From: VAZQ01 sp045811525
GTDB lineage: Bacteria > Pseudomonadota > Alphaproteobacteria > Rhizobiales > Xanthobacteraceae
DNA length: 64,000 nucleotides
Assembly: GCA_045811525.1 (NCBI GenBank)
Contig: JBJMTV010000016.1
Span: 124,001 to 188,000, forward strand
Direction of reading: 5' to 3'
The notes beneath the pieces are model-generated. The model searched no databases. It had not been told where the DNA came from and saw only the letters and a list, made by a program, of their open reading frames with translations. This document shows, piece after piece, positions 1 to 11,812 of the stretch; position 1 is the stretch's first letter; each line of letters begins with the position of its first letter. The translations under genes and the position numbers were made by a program.

Positions 1-1102
1 TGAGCTCATCTTCGCTTCTGCCGACGGATGCCAGCTCCGGCGACGTATAGACCACGTTGGGGATGACGTCGTAATTCACGTGTCCGGCCTGGCCAGCGAG
101 CATTTCGGCAATGGCAACCCCCTCGTCCTCGGCCTTGTGTGCAAGCATCGGCCCGGCAATCACATCCCCGATCGCATAAATCCCCGGCACATTGGTGGCG
201 AAGTGCCGGTCGACCACAATCCGACCCTTGTTGTCCTTGAGGACGCCCACAGTCTCGAGCCCCAAGCCCTCGGTGAACGGCACGCGGCCGATCGAAACGA
301 GCACGATGTCCGCGTCAATCGTTTCCTCGCTTCCACCCGCGGCCGGCGCGACAGTCGCCCTGATCTGCTTTCCTTGTCTCACGACAGCCGTGACTTTCGA
401 GCTCAGCTTGAACGTGATGCCCTGTTTTTCGAGGAGCCGCTGGAATTGCCGGCACATCTCGCTGTCGAGCCCCGGCAGGATGCGATCCAGAAACTCGATG
501 ACGATCACCTCGGCGCCGAGACGGCGCCAAACCGAGCCAAGCTCGAGCCCGATCACGCCGGCGCCGATCACCAGGAGACGCTGCGGGACCTCTGGCAGCA
601 CGAGCGCCCCAGTGGATGACACCACGCGTTCCTCATCGATCTCGACCCCCCGAAGCCGGGCAACGTCCGACCCCGTCGCAATGACGATCGCTTTTCCTTG
701 CACGGTGTGGGTAGCGGCGGCGCCAGTCACCTCGACCTTGTCCGGCGCAACGATCCGGCCAAATCCCTCAAAGGTATCGATCTTGTTCTTGCGCAGCAGG
801 TAGGCGACGCCTTTGACGTTGCCCTCAACCCCTTCGTCCTTGAACGCCATCATCGTGGGGAGGTCGAGCTTTGGTTCGCCGACCTTGATGCCCATGCGCG
901 CGAAGGCATGTGCCGCTTCCTCGAACTGCTCGGACGCGTGCAGCAAAGCCTTGGAAGGAATGCAGCCGACATTGAGGCAGGTGCCGCCGAATGTCTTATC
1001 CTTCTCGACCACCGCGACCTTCATCCCGAGCTGCGCCGCGCGAATCGCGCATATATAGCCGCCCGGACCGGAGCCGATGACGATGAGGTCGTAACTGGAC
1101 AT
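1..1102 (-). CDS. lpdA: Dihydrolipoyl dehydrogenase (E3), partial: C-terminus beyond window edge
   Basis: Flavoprotein disulfide oxidoreductase that reoxidises dihydrolipoamide on the 2-oxoglutarate dehydrogenase complex using NAD+. The frame is open from ATG at 1102 to the window edge, giving about 367 of the usual ~465 residues. Visible are the N-terminal FAD-binding glycines (VIGSGPGG), the redox pair in GGTCLNVGCIPSK (Cys42, Cys47), the NAD-binding glycine motif VIGAGVIGLELG near residue 180, and the second FAD segment YAIGDV. The dimerisation domain with the active-site His lies outside the window. It sits 25 bp downstream of sucB on the same strand, so it is the E3 gene of the sucAB-lpd cluster, although E3 is often shared with other 2-oxoacid complexes. 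Confidence 0.95.
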   Translation of the reverse strand, partial: MSSYDLIVIGSGPGGYICAIRAAQLGMKVAVVEKDKTFGGTCLNVGCIPSKALLHASEQFEEAAHAFARMGIKVGEPKLDLPTMMAFKDEGVEGNVKGVAYLLRKNKIDTFEGFGRIVAPDKVEVTGAAATHTVQGKAIVIATGSDVARLRGVEIDEERVVSSTGALVLPEVPQRLLVIGAGVIGLELGSVWRRLGAEVIVIEFLDRILPGLDSEMCRQFQRLLEKQGITFKLSSKVTAVVRQGKQIRATVAPAAGGSEETIDADIVLVSIGRVPFTEGLGLETVGVLKDNKGRIVVDRHFATNVPGIYAIGDVIAGPMLAHKAEDEGVAIAEMLAGQAGHVNYDVIPNVVYTSPELASVGRSEDEL

Positions 1103-1127
1103 GCAAGTGTCGAGGCCGTGAACCCGC

Positions 1128-2435
<1,308 letters not shown>

Positions 2436-2504
2436 GACGCTCTCTTCCGACCAGGGCCCGACACACGCTGAGCCCGGCTGAGGCTCGCATTGCCGAACCC
2501 CATG

Positions 2505-5450
2505 CTACGCCAGCGCCTCATCCAGGAACGTCTTGAGCTGCCGCAGGTGCTGGGACATCTGCCCCGTCGCCGTGGCCGCTGATGCGGGCCGGCCGGCATA
2601 GAGGACCTTGCGCTGCATGCCGAGCTGATCGCGCACCCAGTCGAGGCACGGCTGCATGAATGAGAACGCGCCCATATTGCGCGGCTCCTCCTGGCACCAC
2701 ATCAGCTGCGCCTGGGGAAAGCGCGCAAGCTCGTGCACCAGTGCCTTGAGCGGCGCTGGATAGAGCTGCTCAACGCGCAGCAGGTAGACATCGTTGATGC
2801 CCCGCTTCTCCCGATCCTCGTAGAGGTCATAATAGACCTTGCCCGAGCACAGGACGACGCGCCTGATCTTCTCATTGGGGACGAGCTTGATCGGCGCATC
2901 CGCGAGGAGCTCAGCGTCATCCCAGAGCAGGCGGTGGAACGTGGCGCCTGGCCCAAACTCCTCGAGCCGCGAGACCGCGCGTTTGTGCCGCAAAAGGCTC
3001 TTCGGGGTCATGAGGATCAGCGGTTTGCGGATATCGCGGTGCAGCTGGCGGCGCAAGATGTGGAAATAATTGGCCGGCGTGGTGCAATTCGCGACCTGCA
3101 TGTTGTCCTCGGCGCACATCTGCAGAAAGCGCTCCAGCCGCGCCGACGAGTGCTCCGGCCCCTGCCCCTCGTAGCCGTGCGGCAGAAGGCACACGAGGCC
3201 CGACATGCGCAGCCACTTGCGCTCCCCCGATGAGATGAACTGGTCGAACACCACCTGCGCGCCATTCGCGAAGTCGCCGAACTGGGCTTCCCACAAGGTC
3301 AAGGCGTCGGGTTCGGCGAGCGTGTAGCCGTACTCGAACCCGAGCACCGCTTCCTCCGACAGCATGGAGTTGACCACCTCGAAGCGCGCCTGGTCTTGCC
3401 CGAGATTATTGAACGGGATGTAACGGTCCTCGTTTTCCTGGTCGATCAGGACGGAATGGCGCTGCGAGAACGTCCCACGCTCGCTGTCCTGACCGGACAG
3501 CCGCACCGGGTGGCCCTCCCGGAGCAGTGAGCAGAAGGCCAGCGCCTCGGCGCTCGCCCAGTCGACACCGGCCCCGGTATCAAGGGCCTTGCGGCGCTGC
3601 TCCAGGAACCGCGCGATGGTGCGGTGGACGTGGAAGCCTTCCGGCACGGTCGTAATCCGCTCGCCGATCTCCTTGAGCTGCGCGATCGGCACCCCCGTGA
3701 CGCCCCGCCGCGGGTCATCGGCATCGCGCGCCGCCCGGATTTCGGCCCAGCGCCCGTCGAGCCAATCCGCGCTGTTCGGCTTATAGCCTTGGGTCGCTTC
3801 GAGCTCGGCATCCAGGTGCCCGCGCCAGTCCGCGCGCATCCTCTCGACCTCGTCGGTAGTGATCACATCCGCAGCAACAAGCTTCTTAGCGTAGAGCTCG
3901 CTGGCCGGCGGGTGGCTGGCAATGGCCTTGTACATGAGCGGCTGCGTGAACGCCGGCTCGTCGCCCTCGTTATGACCGTGGCGCCGGTAGCAGAACATGT
4001 CGATGACGACCGGATGCTGGAATTTCTGCCTGAACTCGGTCGCCACCTTGGCGGCAAACACCACGGCCTCGGGATCGTCCCCGTTCACGTGAAAGATCGG
4101 CGCCTCGATCATCTTCGCCACGTCGGAAGGATAAGGCGACGAACGGGAGTAGCGCGGGTAGGTGGTGAAGCCGATCTGATTGTTGACGATGAAATGCACC
4201 GAGCCGCCGGTCCGGTGGCCGCGCAACCCGGAAAGGCCGAAGCATTCGGCGATCACTCCCTGACCTGCAAATGCGGCATCGCCGGAGATCAGCAGCGGCA
4301 TGACCATGCTGCGGTCCTCGCGGCTGGCGCCGTGCTGATCCTGCTTGGCCCTTACCTTGCCGAGCACGACGGGGTCGACGATCTCCAGGTGCGAGGGATT
4401 GGCCGTGAGCGACAGGTGCACATCGTTGCCGTCGAATTCGCGGTCGGAGGAGGCGCCAAGATGATATTTGACGTCACCGGACCCCTCGACCTCGTTGGGG
4501 GTGGATGAGCCGCCCTTGAACTCGTGAAAGATGGCGCGGTGCGGCTTGCCCATGACCTGTGCCAGCACATTCAGCCGCCCGCGATGCGACATGCCGATGA
4601 CGATCTCCTTCACCCCAAGCGCCCCTCCCCGCTTGATGATCTGCTCGAGCGCGGGAATCATCGATTCGCCGCCATCCAGACCAAAGCGCTTGGTGCCGGT
4701 GAACTTGACGTCACAGAACTTCTCGAAGCCTTCCGCCTCGATGAGCTTGTTGAGGATGGCGCGCTTTCCTTGGCGCGTGAATGTGATCTCCTTGTCAGGC
4801 CCCTCGATGCGCTCCTGCATCCAGCTTTTCTGCGCCGGATCGGAGATGTGCATGAACTCGACCCCGAGCGTCTCGCAGTAGGTCCGCCGCAAAATCGCAA
4901 GGATTTCGCGCAACGTGCCGACCTCAAGGCCGAGCACCCGATCGAGGAAGATGCGCCGGTCCAGATCGGCCTCGGTGAAACCGTATGAGTTGGGGTCGAG
5001 GTCCTGCTCGACGTTGCGCCGCTCGAGCCCGAGCGGGTCGAGATTCGCTTGGAAATGACCGCGCGCCCGGTAGGCGCGAATGAGCATCAGGGCGTGGATC
5101 GAATCGCGGGTTGCCTGCTGCACCTCGCCAGTGGAGAGGTCGACGCCGCTCGCTTGCGCCCGCGCGCGCATCTTGCCGTCAAGCGCGCGTTCGACCTCCT
5201 GCCAGTCGCCGTCGAGAGCCGAAACGAGCTCGCCGTGGGGAAGCCACGGCCAGTCAGGCCGCTGCCATGACGGGCGCTTGCCGGCTCCGTTCCCCTCCTC
5301 CTTCAAGCCCTGGAAGAACGCCTGCCACTGCGCGCTGACCGAGGCCGGATCGGCAGCATAGCGCCGGTAGAGATCCTCGATGTAGGCGGCGTTGCCGCCA
5401 TAAAGGAACGAGGTACGGGCAAGAGCGGCGTTGGCGTCTTGGCGGGACAT
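2505..5450 (-). CDS. sucA: 2-oxoglutarate dehydrogenase E1 component
   Basis: Thiamine-diphosphate enzyme that decarboxylates 2-oxoglutarate and succinylates the E2 lipoyl arm (TCA cycle). 981 residues, within the family's usual length. Seen: the short N-terminal segment with FLYGGNAAYIEDLYRRY, typical of OGDH E1; the motif GMSHRGRLNVLAQV; the ThDP region GDAAFAGQGVIAECF followed by VNNQIGFTT; and the conserved YRRHGHNEGDEPAFTQP. The C-terminal transketolase-like half carries the GYEGQGPEHSSARLERFLQ stretch. The ATG at 5450 gives the standard N-terminus. It is separated from sucD upstream by an outer-membrane protein gene and a terminator, so sucAB-lpd probably has its own promoter in 5451-5590. 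Confidence 0.97.
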   Translation of the reverse strand: MSRQDANAALARTSFLYGGNAAYIEDLYRRYAADPASVSAQWQAFFQGLKEEGNGAGKRPSWQRPDWPWLPHGELVSALDGDWQEVERALDGKMRARAQASGVDLSTGEVQQATRDSIHALMLIRAYRARGHFQANLDPLGLERRNVEQDLDPNSYGFTEADLDRRIFLDRVLGLEVGTLREILAILRRTYCETLGVEFMHISDPAQKSWMQERIEGPDKEITFTRQGKRAILNKLIEAEGFEKFCDVKFTGTKRFGLDGGESMIPALEQIIKRGGALGVKEIVIGMSHRGRLNVLAQVMGKPHRAIFHEFKGGSSTPNEVEGSGDVKYHLGASSDREFDGNDVHLSLTANPSHLEIVDPVVLGKVRAKQDQHGASREDRSMVMPLLISGDAAFAGQGVIAECFGLSGLRGHRTGGSVHFIVNNQIGFTTYPRYSRSSPYPSDVAKMIEAPIFHVNGDDPEAVVFAAKVATEFRQKFQHPVVIDMFCYRRHGHNEGDEPAFTQPLMYKAIASHPPASELYAKKLVAADVITTDEVERMRADWRGHLDAELEATQGYKPNSADWLDGRWAEIRAARDADDPRRGVTGVPIAQLKEIGERITTVPEGFHVHRTIARFLEQRRKALDTGAGVDWASAEALAFCSLLREGHPVRLSGQDSERGTFSQRHSVLIDQENEDRYIPFNNLGQDQARFEVVNSMLSEEAVLGFEYGYTLAEPDALTLWEAQFGDFANGAQVVFDQFISSGERKWLRMSGLVCLLPHGYEGQGPEHSSARLERFLQMCAEDNMQVANCTTPANYFHILRRQLHRDIRKPLILMTPKSLLRHKRAVSRLEEFGPGATFHRLLWDDAELLADAPIKLVPNEKIRRVVLCSGKVYYDLYEDREKRGINDVYLLRVEQLYPAPLKALVHELARFPQAQLMWCQEEPRNMGAFSFMQPCLDWVRDQLGMQRKVLYAGRPASAATATGQMSQHLRQLKTFLDEALA

Positions 5451-5591
5451 GCTGCCTCGGTTGGGAAAGCGGGGCGCGAAGGCGGAACAGAGCGGCGGCG
5501 CAAGAGAGCCCCGGGCCGATCACGCCACCATACTACTTAAGCCTGGGTTGCGCGCTCACAACCACGAGGGACGCTCACAACCGACGAGGAA

Positions 5592-5619
5592 AGGGCTCCG
5601 GCATTGCTGCCGGAGCCCT
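5592..5619 (-). terminator. Intrinsic terminator downstream of the beta-barrel protein gene
   Basis: An 11-bp perfect stem (AGGGCTCCGGC at 5592-5602 with its complement at 5609-5619) and a 6-base loop. Read on the minus strand it is followed by a short T-rich stretch. It lies 33 bp past the stop of the gene at 5653-6480 and would insulate sucA from it. Confidence 0.75.
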
Positions 5620-5652
5620 CGGTATCAAACCTGGAGGAACGGATGGCGAGGC

Positions 5653-6480
5653 TCAGTAGGCCGCGCGCACCGGTCCGCCATATCCACCGCCAAACATGTT
5701 GAAGCGCCAGACCAGCTCGGTGCGAATGGTCTGGTCGTAGTGATGGCTGCGCTCGGCGAAAATGCTCGGGACAGCCGTTGTTCCGATGAAGATGGTGCGC
5801 AGGTCGTCGTTGCGACGATAGTCCGCGAACCGATATTCGGTCTTCCAGAACAGGCCCGGGAACCAGCCGAGGGCGTATTCGACGCCACCGCCAATGAACC
5901 AGCCATCAAGCGTTTGGCCAGGCAGGTTAGCCAGAACCAGACCGCCCAAGCCAATGAGCGGAATGTTGAGCGCAAAGTTGGTCGTGTCAGTGCGCACCTG
6001 AGTGTAGCCCGCCGACACGTAGCTCAGCAGCTGGGGATTGACCAGCCAGCCGATGCGGCCGCCGGCTGCCCAAGCGTTCCGCTCGCGGAGCTCTCCGACG
6101 ACAGGAAGCCCTGCCAGGGTGTACTGGCCGCGGATGTTGCGCCAGTCGTAGTCGGCGAACGCGCCGATCACGATGCTCTGTGCGATCTGGAAGTCGCAGC
6201 CGACCTGTACCGTGGCCAACCAGCCGCGGCCGCCCGCGTCCTCGTTACCGACGATCACGGTGCCGGCACCGATAAAGCCCGGGCCGATCTCGAGATCGTG
6301 CGTGCGGTTGTACATCCCGTAGCCACCACCGGCGCCGACATAGCAGCCGGTCCAGCTGTAGATCGGAGGCGGAGGAGGCGGTGGCGCCTTCATGATCGGC
6401 CGGCCCAAATCGGCCGCGCCGGCCATCCCGCCCACTGATAGCGTCAAGCCGGCCGCCGCCGCAACTAAGAGCTTCTTCAT
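5653..6480 (-). CDS. Outer-membrane beta-barrel protein (Omp31/OmpA-like porin family)
   Basis: Likely an outer-membrane protein: 275 residues from ATG at 6480, beginning MKKLLVAAAAGLTLSVGGMA with a cleavable signal peptide (probable cleavage after AGAA) and a Pro-rich linker (KAPPPPPPPIYSWTGCYVG). The rest has alternating aromatic/Gly strands (GCYVGAGGGYGMYN, WLATVQVGCDFQ, FADYDWRNIRGQYT) and ends in an aromatic C-terminal strand. This resembles the Rhizobiales Omp25/Omp31-type barrels. An upstream in-frame start at 6618 would hide the signal peptide and is rejected; a G-rich Shine-Dalgarno-like run precedes 6480. It interrupts the sucD-sucA spacing and has its own terminator, so it is probably an independent unit. 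The specific solute or function is unknown. Confidence 0.8.
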   Translation of the reverse strand: MKKLLVAAAAGLTLSVGGMAGAADLGRPIMKAPPPPPPPIYSWTGCYVGAGGGYGMYNRTHDLEIGPGFIGAGTVIVGNEDAGGRGWLATVQVGCDFQIAQSIVIGAFADYDWRNIRGQYTLAGLPVVGELRERNAWAAGGRIGWLVNPQLLSYVSAGYTQVRTDTTNFALNIPLIGLGGLVLANLPGQTLDGWFIGGGVEYALGWFPGLFWKTEYRFADYRRNDDLRTIFIGTTAVPSIFAERSHHYDQTIRTELVWRFNMFGGGYGGPVRAAY

Positions 6481-6741
6481 AGGAAAACCCCCTGTCCCGA
6501 AGTCACCACGGTTCTCAAGGACGCTGCTCACAGTTTCCCCGGCAGCAACCCGAACCCTGTACGCGCGCTCGGTATGGACGCCCCGCGTACCTGAGAAGAC
6601 CATAACCGAGATCGGCAATAAATGCTGTGCCCCAGCCGCAACACCAAGTGGTAATCGAGGTCGACAGCATGTGTCAGGGTGTAGACAGAACGGGCTCGCT
6701 TGTTGATGGGTCCCCCAGGAAAGCCCTAGCTAAACCGTAGG

Positions 6742-7626
6742 TTAACGGCTGACCGCCTCAGCCAAGGTCCGCCCCAGCCGAGCCGGCGACGGGGACACAG
6801 TGATGCCGGCCGTCTCCATTGCCGCCACCTTCGATGCGGCGTCCCCCTTGCCCCCGGAAATGATAGCACCGGCGTGTCCCATACGCCGGCCGGGAGGCGC
6901 CGTCCGCCCGGCAATGAAGCCGACCATTGGCTTCCTGCGGCCGCGGCGGGCTTCATCCGTGATGAACTGGGCGGCATCCTCCTCGGCGCTGCCGCCGATC
7001 TCCCCGATCATGATGATCGCCTGAGTCGCCGAATCAGCAAGGAACATTTCCAGAATCTCAATGAACTCAGTACCTTTCACTGGATCACCGCCGATCCCCA
7101 CGGCCGTGGTCTGGCCGAGGCCTTCACGCGTCGTCTGGTAGACGGCCTCATAGGTCAAGGTGCCGGAGCGGGAGACAATACCCACCTTGCCGGGTTGGAA
7201 GATGTTGCCGGGCATGATGCCGATCTTGCATTGACCCGCGGTCATGACACCTGGGCAGTTGGGACCAATCAGGCGGGTTTTGCCGTTGGCCAACGCCCGC
7301 TTCACCTTCACCATGTCGCCCACCGGAATGCCCTCGGTGATGGCAATCACCAGCGCAATTCCGGCATCGATGGCTTCGCAGATGGCGTCGGCCGCCCCCG
7401 CGGGCGGCACGTAGATGACGCTCGCATCGCATTGCGTCCTGGCTTTGGCCTCGGCGACCGTCTCAAACACGGGGAGCCCGAGATGCGTGGTGCCGCCTCT
7501 GCCCGGAGAGGTGCCGCCCACCATGTTGGTCCCATAGGCGATCGCCTGCTCGGAGTGGAACGTGCCATTGCGGCCGGTGAAGCCCTGGCAGATCACCTTC
7601 GTGCTCTTGTCGATCAGGATGGGCAT
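6742..7626 (-). CDS. sucD: Succinyl-CoA synthetase (succinate-CoA ligase) alpha subunit
   Basis: Alpha subunit of the ligase that makes nucleoside triphosphate from succinyl-CoA in the TCA cycle. 294 residues from ATG at 7626 (MPILIDKSTKVICQGFTGRN), matching the family. The CoA-binding Rossmann segment lies at the N-terminus, IGEIGGSAEEDAA marks the ligase domain, and the phosphorylated His is about residue 251 in MGHAGAIISGGKGDAA. A longer in-frame extension to 7707 runs through repeat DNA and is not used. Unusually, it is not directly next to sucC: a DUF559 gene and 214 bp of repeat-like DNA come between, so the two subunits are less tightly coupled than normal. Confidence 0.97.
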   Translation of the reverse strand: MPILIDKSTKVICQGFTGRNGTFHSEQAIAYGTNMVGGTSPGRGGTTHLGLPVFETVAEAKARTQCDASVIYVPPAGAADAICEAIDAGIALVIAITEGIPVGDMVKVKRALANGKTRLIGPNCPGVMTAGQCKIGIMPGNIFQPGKVGIVSRSGTLTYEAVYQTTREGLGQTTAVGIGGDPVKGTEFIEILEMFLADSATQAIIMIGEIGGSAEEDAAQFITDEARRGRRKPMVGFIAGRTAPPGRRMGHAGAIISGGKGDAASKVAAMETAGITVSPSPARLGRTLAEAVSR

Positions 7627-7840
7627 CAGTTGCACCCCACGGGCGGTGGCGACTCGCGCACCACCGGCGGTGCCGCCTCCCCAAGAAAGGGAGAGGTCGA
7701 TTTCCACAGCGACGCGCAGCGGAGCAGTGGAATCGGGTGGGGGTCAAAGGCTCGTCCACAACCGGCAGACCCCCACCCCAACCCTGCCCCTTGCAGGGTG
7801 AGGGAGCGCACCACCTGTTGGGATAGGGAGTGCACCACCA
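7627..7840. repeat. GC-rich repeat DNA between the DUF559 gene and sucD
   Basis: This spacer is built from C-rich and G-rich half-palindromes: a unit around 7677-7745 (CCTCCCC...GGTGGGGGT) and another around 7770-7815 (ACCCCCACCCCAACCCTGCC followed by TTGCAGGGTGAGGGAG). They resemble the GC-rich units at 18731-18931. No gene is supported. Such intergenic palindromes are common in Hyphomicrobiales genomes; their function is unknown. Confidence 0.6.
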
Positions 7841-8253
7841 TTAATTCCATTTTGCTCTCGCCCGGCCTGCGGTTTCAGATTTCAGCTCCAATACCCTGGT
7901 CGCGATGGCTTCCAGGACCCCCGAGAGATTCTCTGTGACATCGCTGTTCCAGAAACGAACAACCGTCACCCCGTGGTCGGCAAGCCAGGCATCGCGCACA
8001 CGATCGCGACGCGGCTCTAGCGCATGTTGTCCGCCGTCCAACTCAATGGCCAGTCCAAGCGCAGGGCAGTAGAAGTCGACGCTGTAAGGGCCTGCAGGAT
8101 GTTGACGGCGAAACCGGACGCCCGCGACCTGTCCAGCACGCAGTTTTTGCCACAGCTGTCTCTCCACATGAGTGGCGTCGCGTCGAAGCGTGCGCGCACG
8201 ACCCGTTTTGACGGCAGTGCGAGTGAACGCTGAGGGCGCGGCGACAGTGGCGT

Positions 8254-8257
<4 letters not shown>
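7841..8257 (-). CDS. DUF559 domain protein (Vsr/PD-(D/E)XK-like endonuclease fold)
   Basis: Small 138-residue protein of the DUF559 family, whose fold resembles very-short-patch-repair and PD-(D/E)XK endonucleases. The core is visible: LWQKLRAGQVAGVRFRRQHP, then PYSVDFYCPALGLAIELDGGQH (Asp and Glu of the expected metal site, shown here as VDFYC and AIELDGG), then VVRFWNSDV. The ATG at 8257 overlaps the sucC stop codon (ATGA), so it is probably translated by coupling to sucC. The N-terminal 25 residues are basic and unstructured-looking. Biochemical function is unproven for the family; nothing nearby suggests restriction or repair partners. Its position between sucC and sucD is unexpected. Confidence 0.85.
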
Positions 8258-9420
<1,163 letters not shown>

Positions 9421-9505
9421 GTCACGTCTCGGAGATCAGGCATCAGCGATCAAGGATGAGGTTTCAACGGTTCCCGCGTGCTCATCCCTGCAGGGTAATG
9501 CCTGA

Positions 9506-10474
9506 TCACTGTTTGCCGAGACTGGGTGCAATCTTTTTGCAGGCCTCGACCAGTGTCGATACCGCCTCGACCGATTTCTCGAACATGCCGCGCTCGCCGC
9601 CATTGAGCTGGATCTCGACAATGCGCTCGACGCCTTTCGCGCCGATCACTACCGGCACACCCACGTACAGATCCTTGATACCGTATTCGCCGTTCAGATA
9701 GGCGGCACATGGCACGACGCGCTTCTTGTCCTTGAGATAGCTCTCAGCCATGGCAATGGCTGATGCGGCAGGAGCGTAAAAGGCGGAGCCGCTCTTCAGC
9801 AGGTTGACAATCTCGGCTCCACCGTCGCGCGTGCGCTGAACAATCTCATCGAGCCGGGCCTGCGTGGTCCATTTCATCTTCACCAGGTCGGGAAGCGGAA
9901 TGCCGGCAACCGTCGAATACCGCGTCAGCGGCACCATGCTGTCACCATGCCCGCCAAGCACGAACGCGGTCACATCCTCCACCGAGACGTTGAACTCATC
10001 CGCCAGAAAGTAGCGGAAGCGCGAGCTGTCGAGGACGCCGGCCATGCCGACCACCATCTGTCGGGGCAGACCACACGCCTTCTGCAGCGCCCACACCATG
10101 GCATCGAGCGGGTTGGTAATGCAGATGACGAATGCGCCGGGCGCGTATTTCTTGATCCCCGCTCCGACCTGCTCCATGACCTTGAGATTGATACCGAGCA
10201 GATCGTCGCGGCTCATGCCTGGTTTGCGCGGCACCCCCGCTGTGACGATGCAGACGCTCGCGCCGTCGAGGGCGTCATAGGAATTGGTGCCGGTCAGGCG
10301 CGCATCGAAGCCGTCGACCGGCGAGGATTGCACGAGGTCGAGCGCCTTGCCTTGCGGGATCCCTTCCGCGATATCGAACAGCACGACATCGCCAAGCTCT
10401 TTCAGTCCGACGAGATGAGCGAGGGTGCCGCCGATCTGACCGGCACCGATCAAGGCAATCTTGGGACGCGGCAT
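9506..10474 (-). CDS. mdh: Malate dehydrogenase (NAD-dependent, LDH-like type)
   Basis: Oxidises malate to oxaloacetate in the TCA cycle. 322 residues from ATG at 10474 (MPRPKIALIGAGQIGGTLAH), with the Rossmann glycine motif GAGQIGG at 8-14. The substrate-binding Arg pair loop reads GVPRKPGMSRDDLLGIN, and the catalytic His is in GGHGDSMVPLTRYS. These are features of the LDH-like MDH group found in alphaproteobacteria. An in-frame upstream start at 10534 would add 20 unlike residues and is rejected. It heads the mdh-sucC-sucD series. Confidence 0.97.
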   Translation of the reverse strand: MPRPKIALIGAGQIGGTLAHLVGLKELGDVVLFDIAEGIPQGKALDLVQSSPVDGFDARLTGTNSYDALDGASVCIVTAGVPRKPGMSRDDLLGINLKVMEQVGAGIKKYAPGAFVICITNPLDAMVWALQKACGLPRQMVVGMAGVLDSSRFRYFLADEFNVSVEDVTAFVLGGHGDSMVPLTRYSTVAGIPLPDLVKMKWTTQARLDEIVQRTRDGGAEIVNLLKSGSAFYAPAASAIAMAESYLKDKKRVVPCAAYLNGEYGIKDLYVGVPVVIGAKGVERIVEIQLNGGERGMFEKSVEAVSTLVEACKKIAPSLGKQ

Positions 10475-10605
10475 TGGGGAGGGACCTAAGCAAGACCTGC
10501 GGGAAAGAGCTGGGAAGCTCGGCGCATCGGTCATAGACCGTTTCGGGGCAGCCGTTCAAGACATGGGGCGCGGTGCCGTGCTCGCGCCCCCAATGCAGCC
10601 GGTCT

Positions 10606-11784
10606 TTAGGTCTCGACGAGACCTTGTGTCGATCCCGTGGTCAGGGCGCTCGGACCGTGCGAGGAGCCGAGGTATGTCTGCGAGCGCATCTCGATCAGCC
10701 GGGACGCGGTCCGCTTGAACTCATTCACCTCGAAGCCCTGCTCCGCCACATAGAGATCCTCTGGCTCGGCTTCGGCTGAGGCAAGCAGCTTCACCCCGTT
10801 ATCATAGAGCTCATCGATCAGGATGATGAAGCGCTTGGCCTCGTTTCGCCGGTCGTAACCCATTATTGGAATGCGATCGATGATGATCGTGTGAAACTCG
10901 TGCGCGAGCTTGAGATAATCGGCGGCGGCGAGGGGCTCACCGCAGAGATCATGAAAGCTAAACCGGGCCACGCCCATGCTGGCACGGGGCACGCGAATGG
11001 TCCGCCCCTTGATCGGCAGCGTGCGCTCGCTGCCGGGATGTCCTGACGTGAGGCGCTGCCATGCGCTGTCGAGGGCCGCATCGGCGGCGGCATCGGCGGG
11101 CACATGCCACACCGGTGCACCGCCGAGCTTTTCCAAGCGGAAGTCGGTCCGCGCCTCGAGGCGCAACACCTCCATGCGCTGCTCGAGCTGCGCGATGAAG
11201 GGCACGAACAGCGCCCTGTTGAGACCGTCCTTGTAGAGCTCGCCCGGCGGCAGATTCGAGGTCGCCACCACCACCACCCCGAGCTCGAACAGGCGCTTGA
11301 AGAGGCGCCCGAGAATCATCGCATCGGCAATGTCGGTGACGTGAAACTCATCAAAGCACAAGAGCCAGGCCTCGCGCGCAATTGCTTCCGCGCTCAGCGA
11401 AAGCGCGTCTTCGCCGGCAAGCTCCCCCTGCTTCATGCGCTGGCGCAAGGCGTGCACGCGCTCGTGCACGTCCGCCATGAATTCGTGGAAATGGACGCGA
11501 CGCTTGCGCACCACTGGCGAGGCGGCAAAGAACAAGTCCATGAGCATGGTCTTGCCCCGCCCAACCAAGCCATAGAGGTAAAGTCCCCTGATTTGCTCGC
11601 TGCTGTGGGAACGTGCCGCAAACAACCAGCCGAGCGAGGACGACTTGCGCGAGAGCCGGTGCTCGGCCAAGCGCTGCTCGAGGCGCGTCAAAGCCGCCAC
11701 GATGGTGGCTTGAGCTGCGTCCGGCTCAATCTTTCCGGCCGCCACAAGGGTAGAATATTGGGCAGAGACAGAGGCTGACATCAA
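10606..11784 (-). CDS. zapE: ZapE/AFG1-family P-loop ATPase (cell division protein ZapE)
   Basis: P-loop ATPase of the AFG1/ZapE family; in Escherichia coli ZapE is a division-associated Z-ring ATPase, and mitochondrial relatives act in protein quality control. 392 residues. Walker A is GLVGRGKT (72-79), Walker B LLCFDEFHVTDIADAMI, followed by the sensor stretch VVVATSNLPP typical of this family. An in-frame second Met makes the exact start uncertain by one codon. It lies 131 bp upstream of mdh on the same strand, a neighbour pair often seen in alphaproteobacteria. Confidence 0.93.
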   Translation of the reverse strand: MMSASVSAQYSTLVAAGKIEPDAAQATIVAALTRLEQRLAEHRLSRKSSSLGWLFAARSHSSEQIRGLYLYGLVGRGKTMLMDLFFAASPVVRKRRVHFHEFMADVHERVHALRQRMKQGELAGEDALSLSAEAIAREAWLLCFDEFHVTDIADAMILGRLFKRLFELGVVVVATSNLPPGELYKDGLNRALFVPFIAQLEQRMEVLRLEARTDFRLEKLGGAPVWHVPADAAADAALDSAWQRLTSGHPGSERTLPIKGRTIRVPRASMGVARFSFHDLCGEPLAAADYLKLAHEFHTIIIDRIPIMGYDRRNEAKRFIILIDELYDNGVKLLASAEAEPEDLYVAEQGFEVNEFKRTASRLIEMRSQTYLGSSHGPSALTTGSTQGLVET

Positions 11785-11812
11785 AGCTGAAAGAGCAAGA
11801 CCGCTGATGGTC

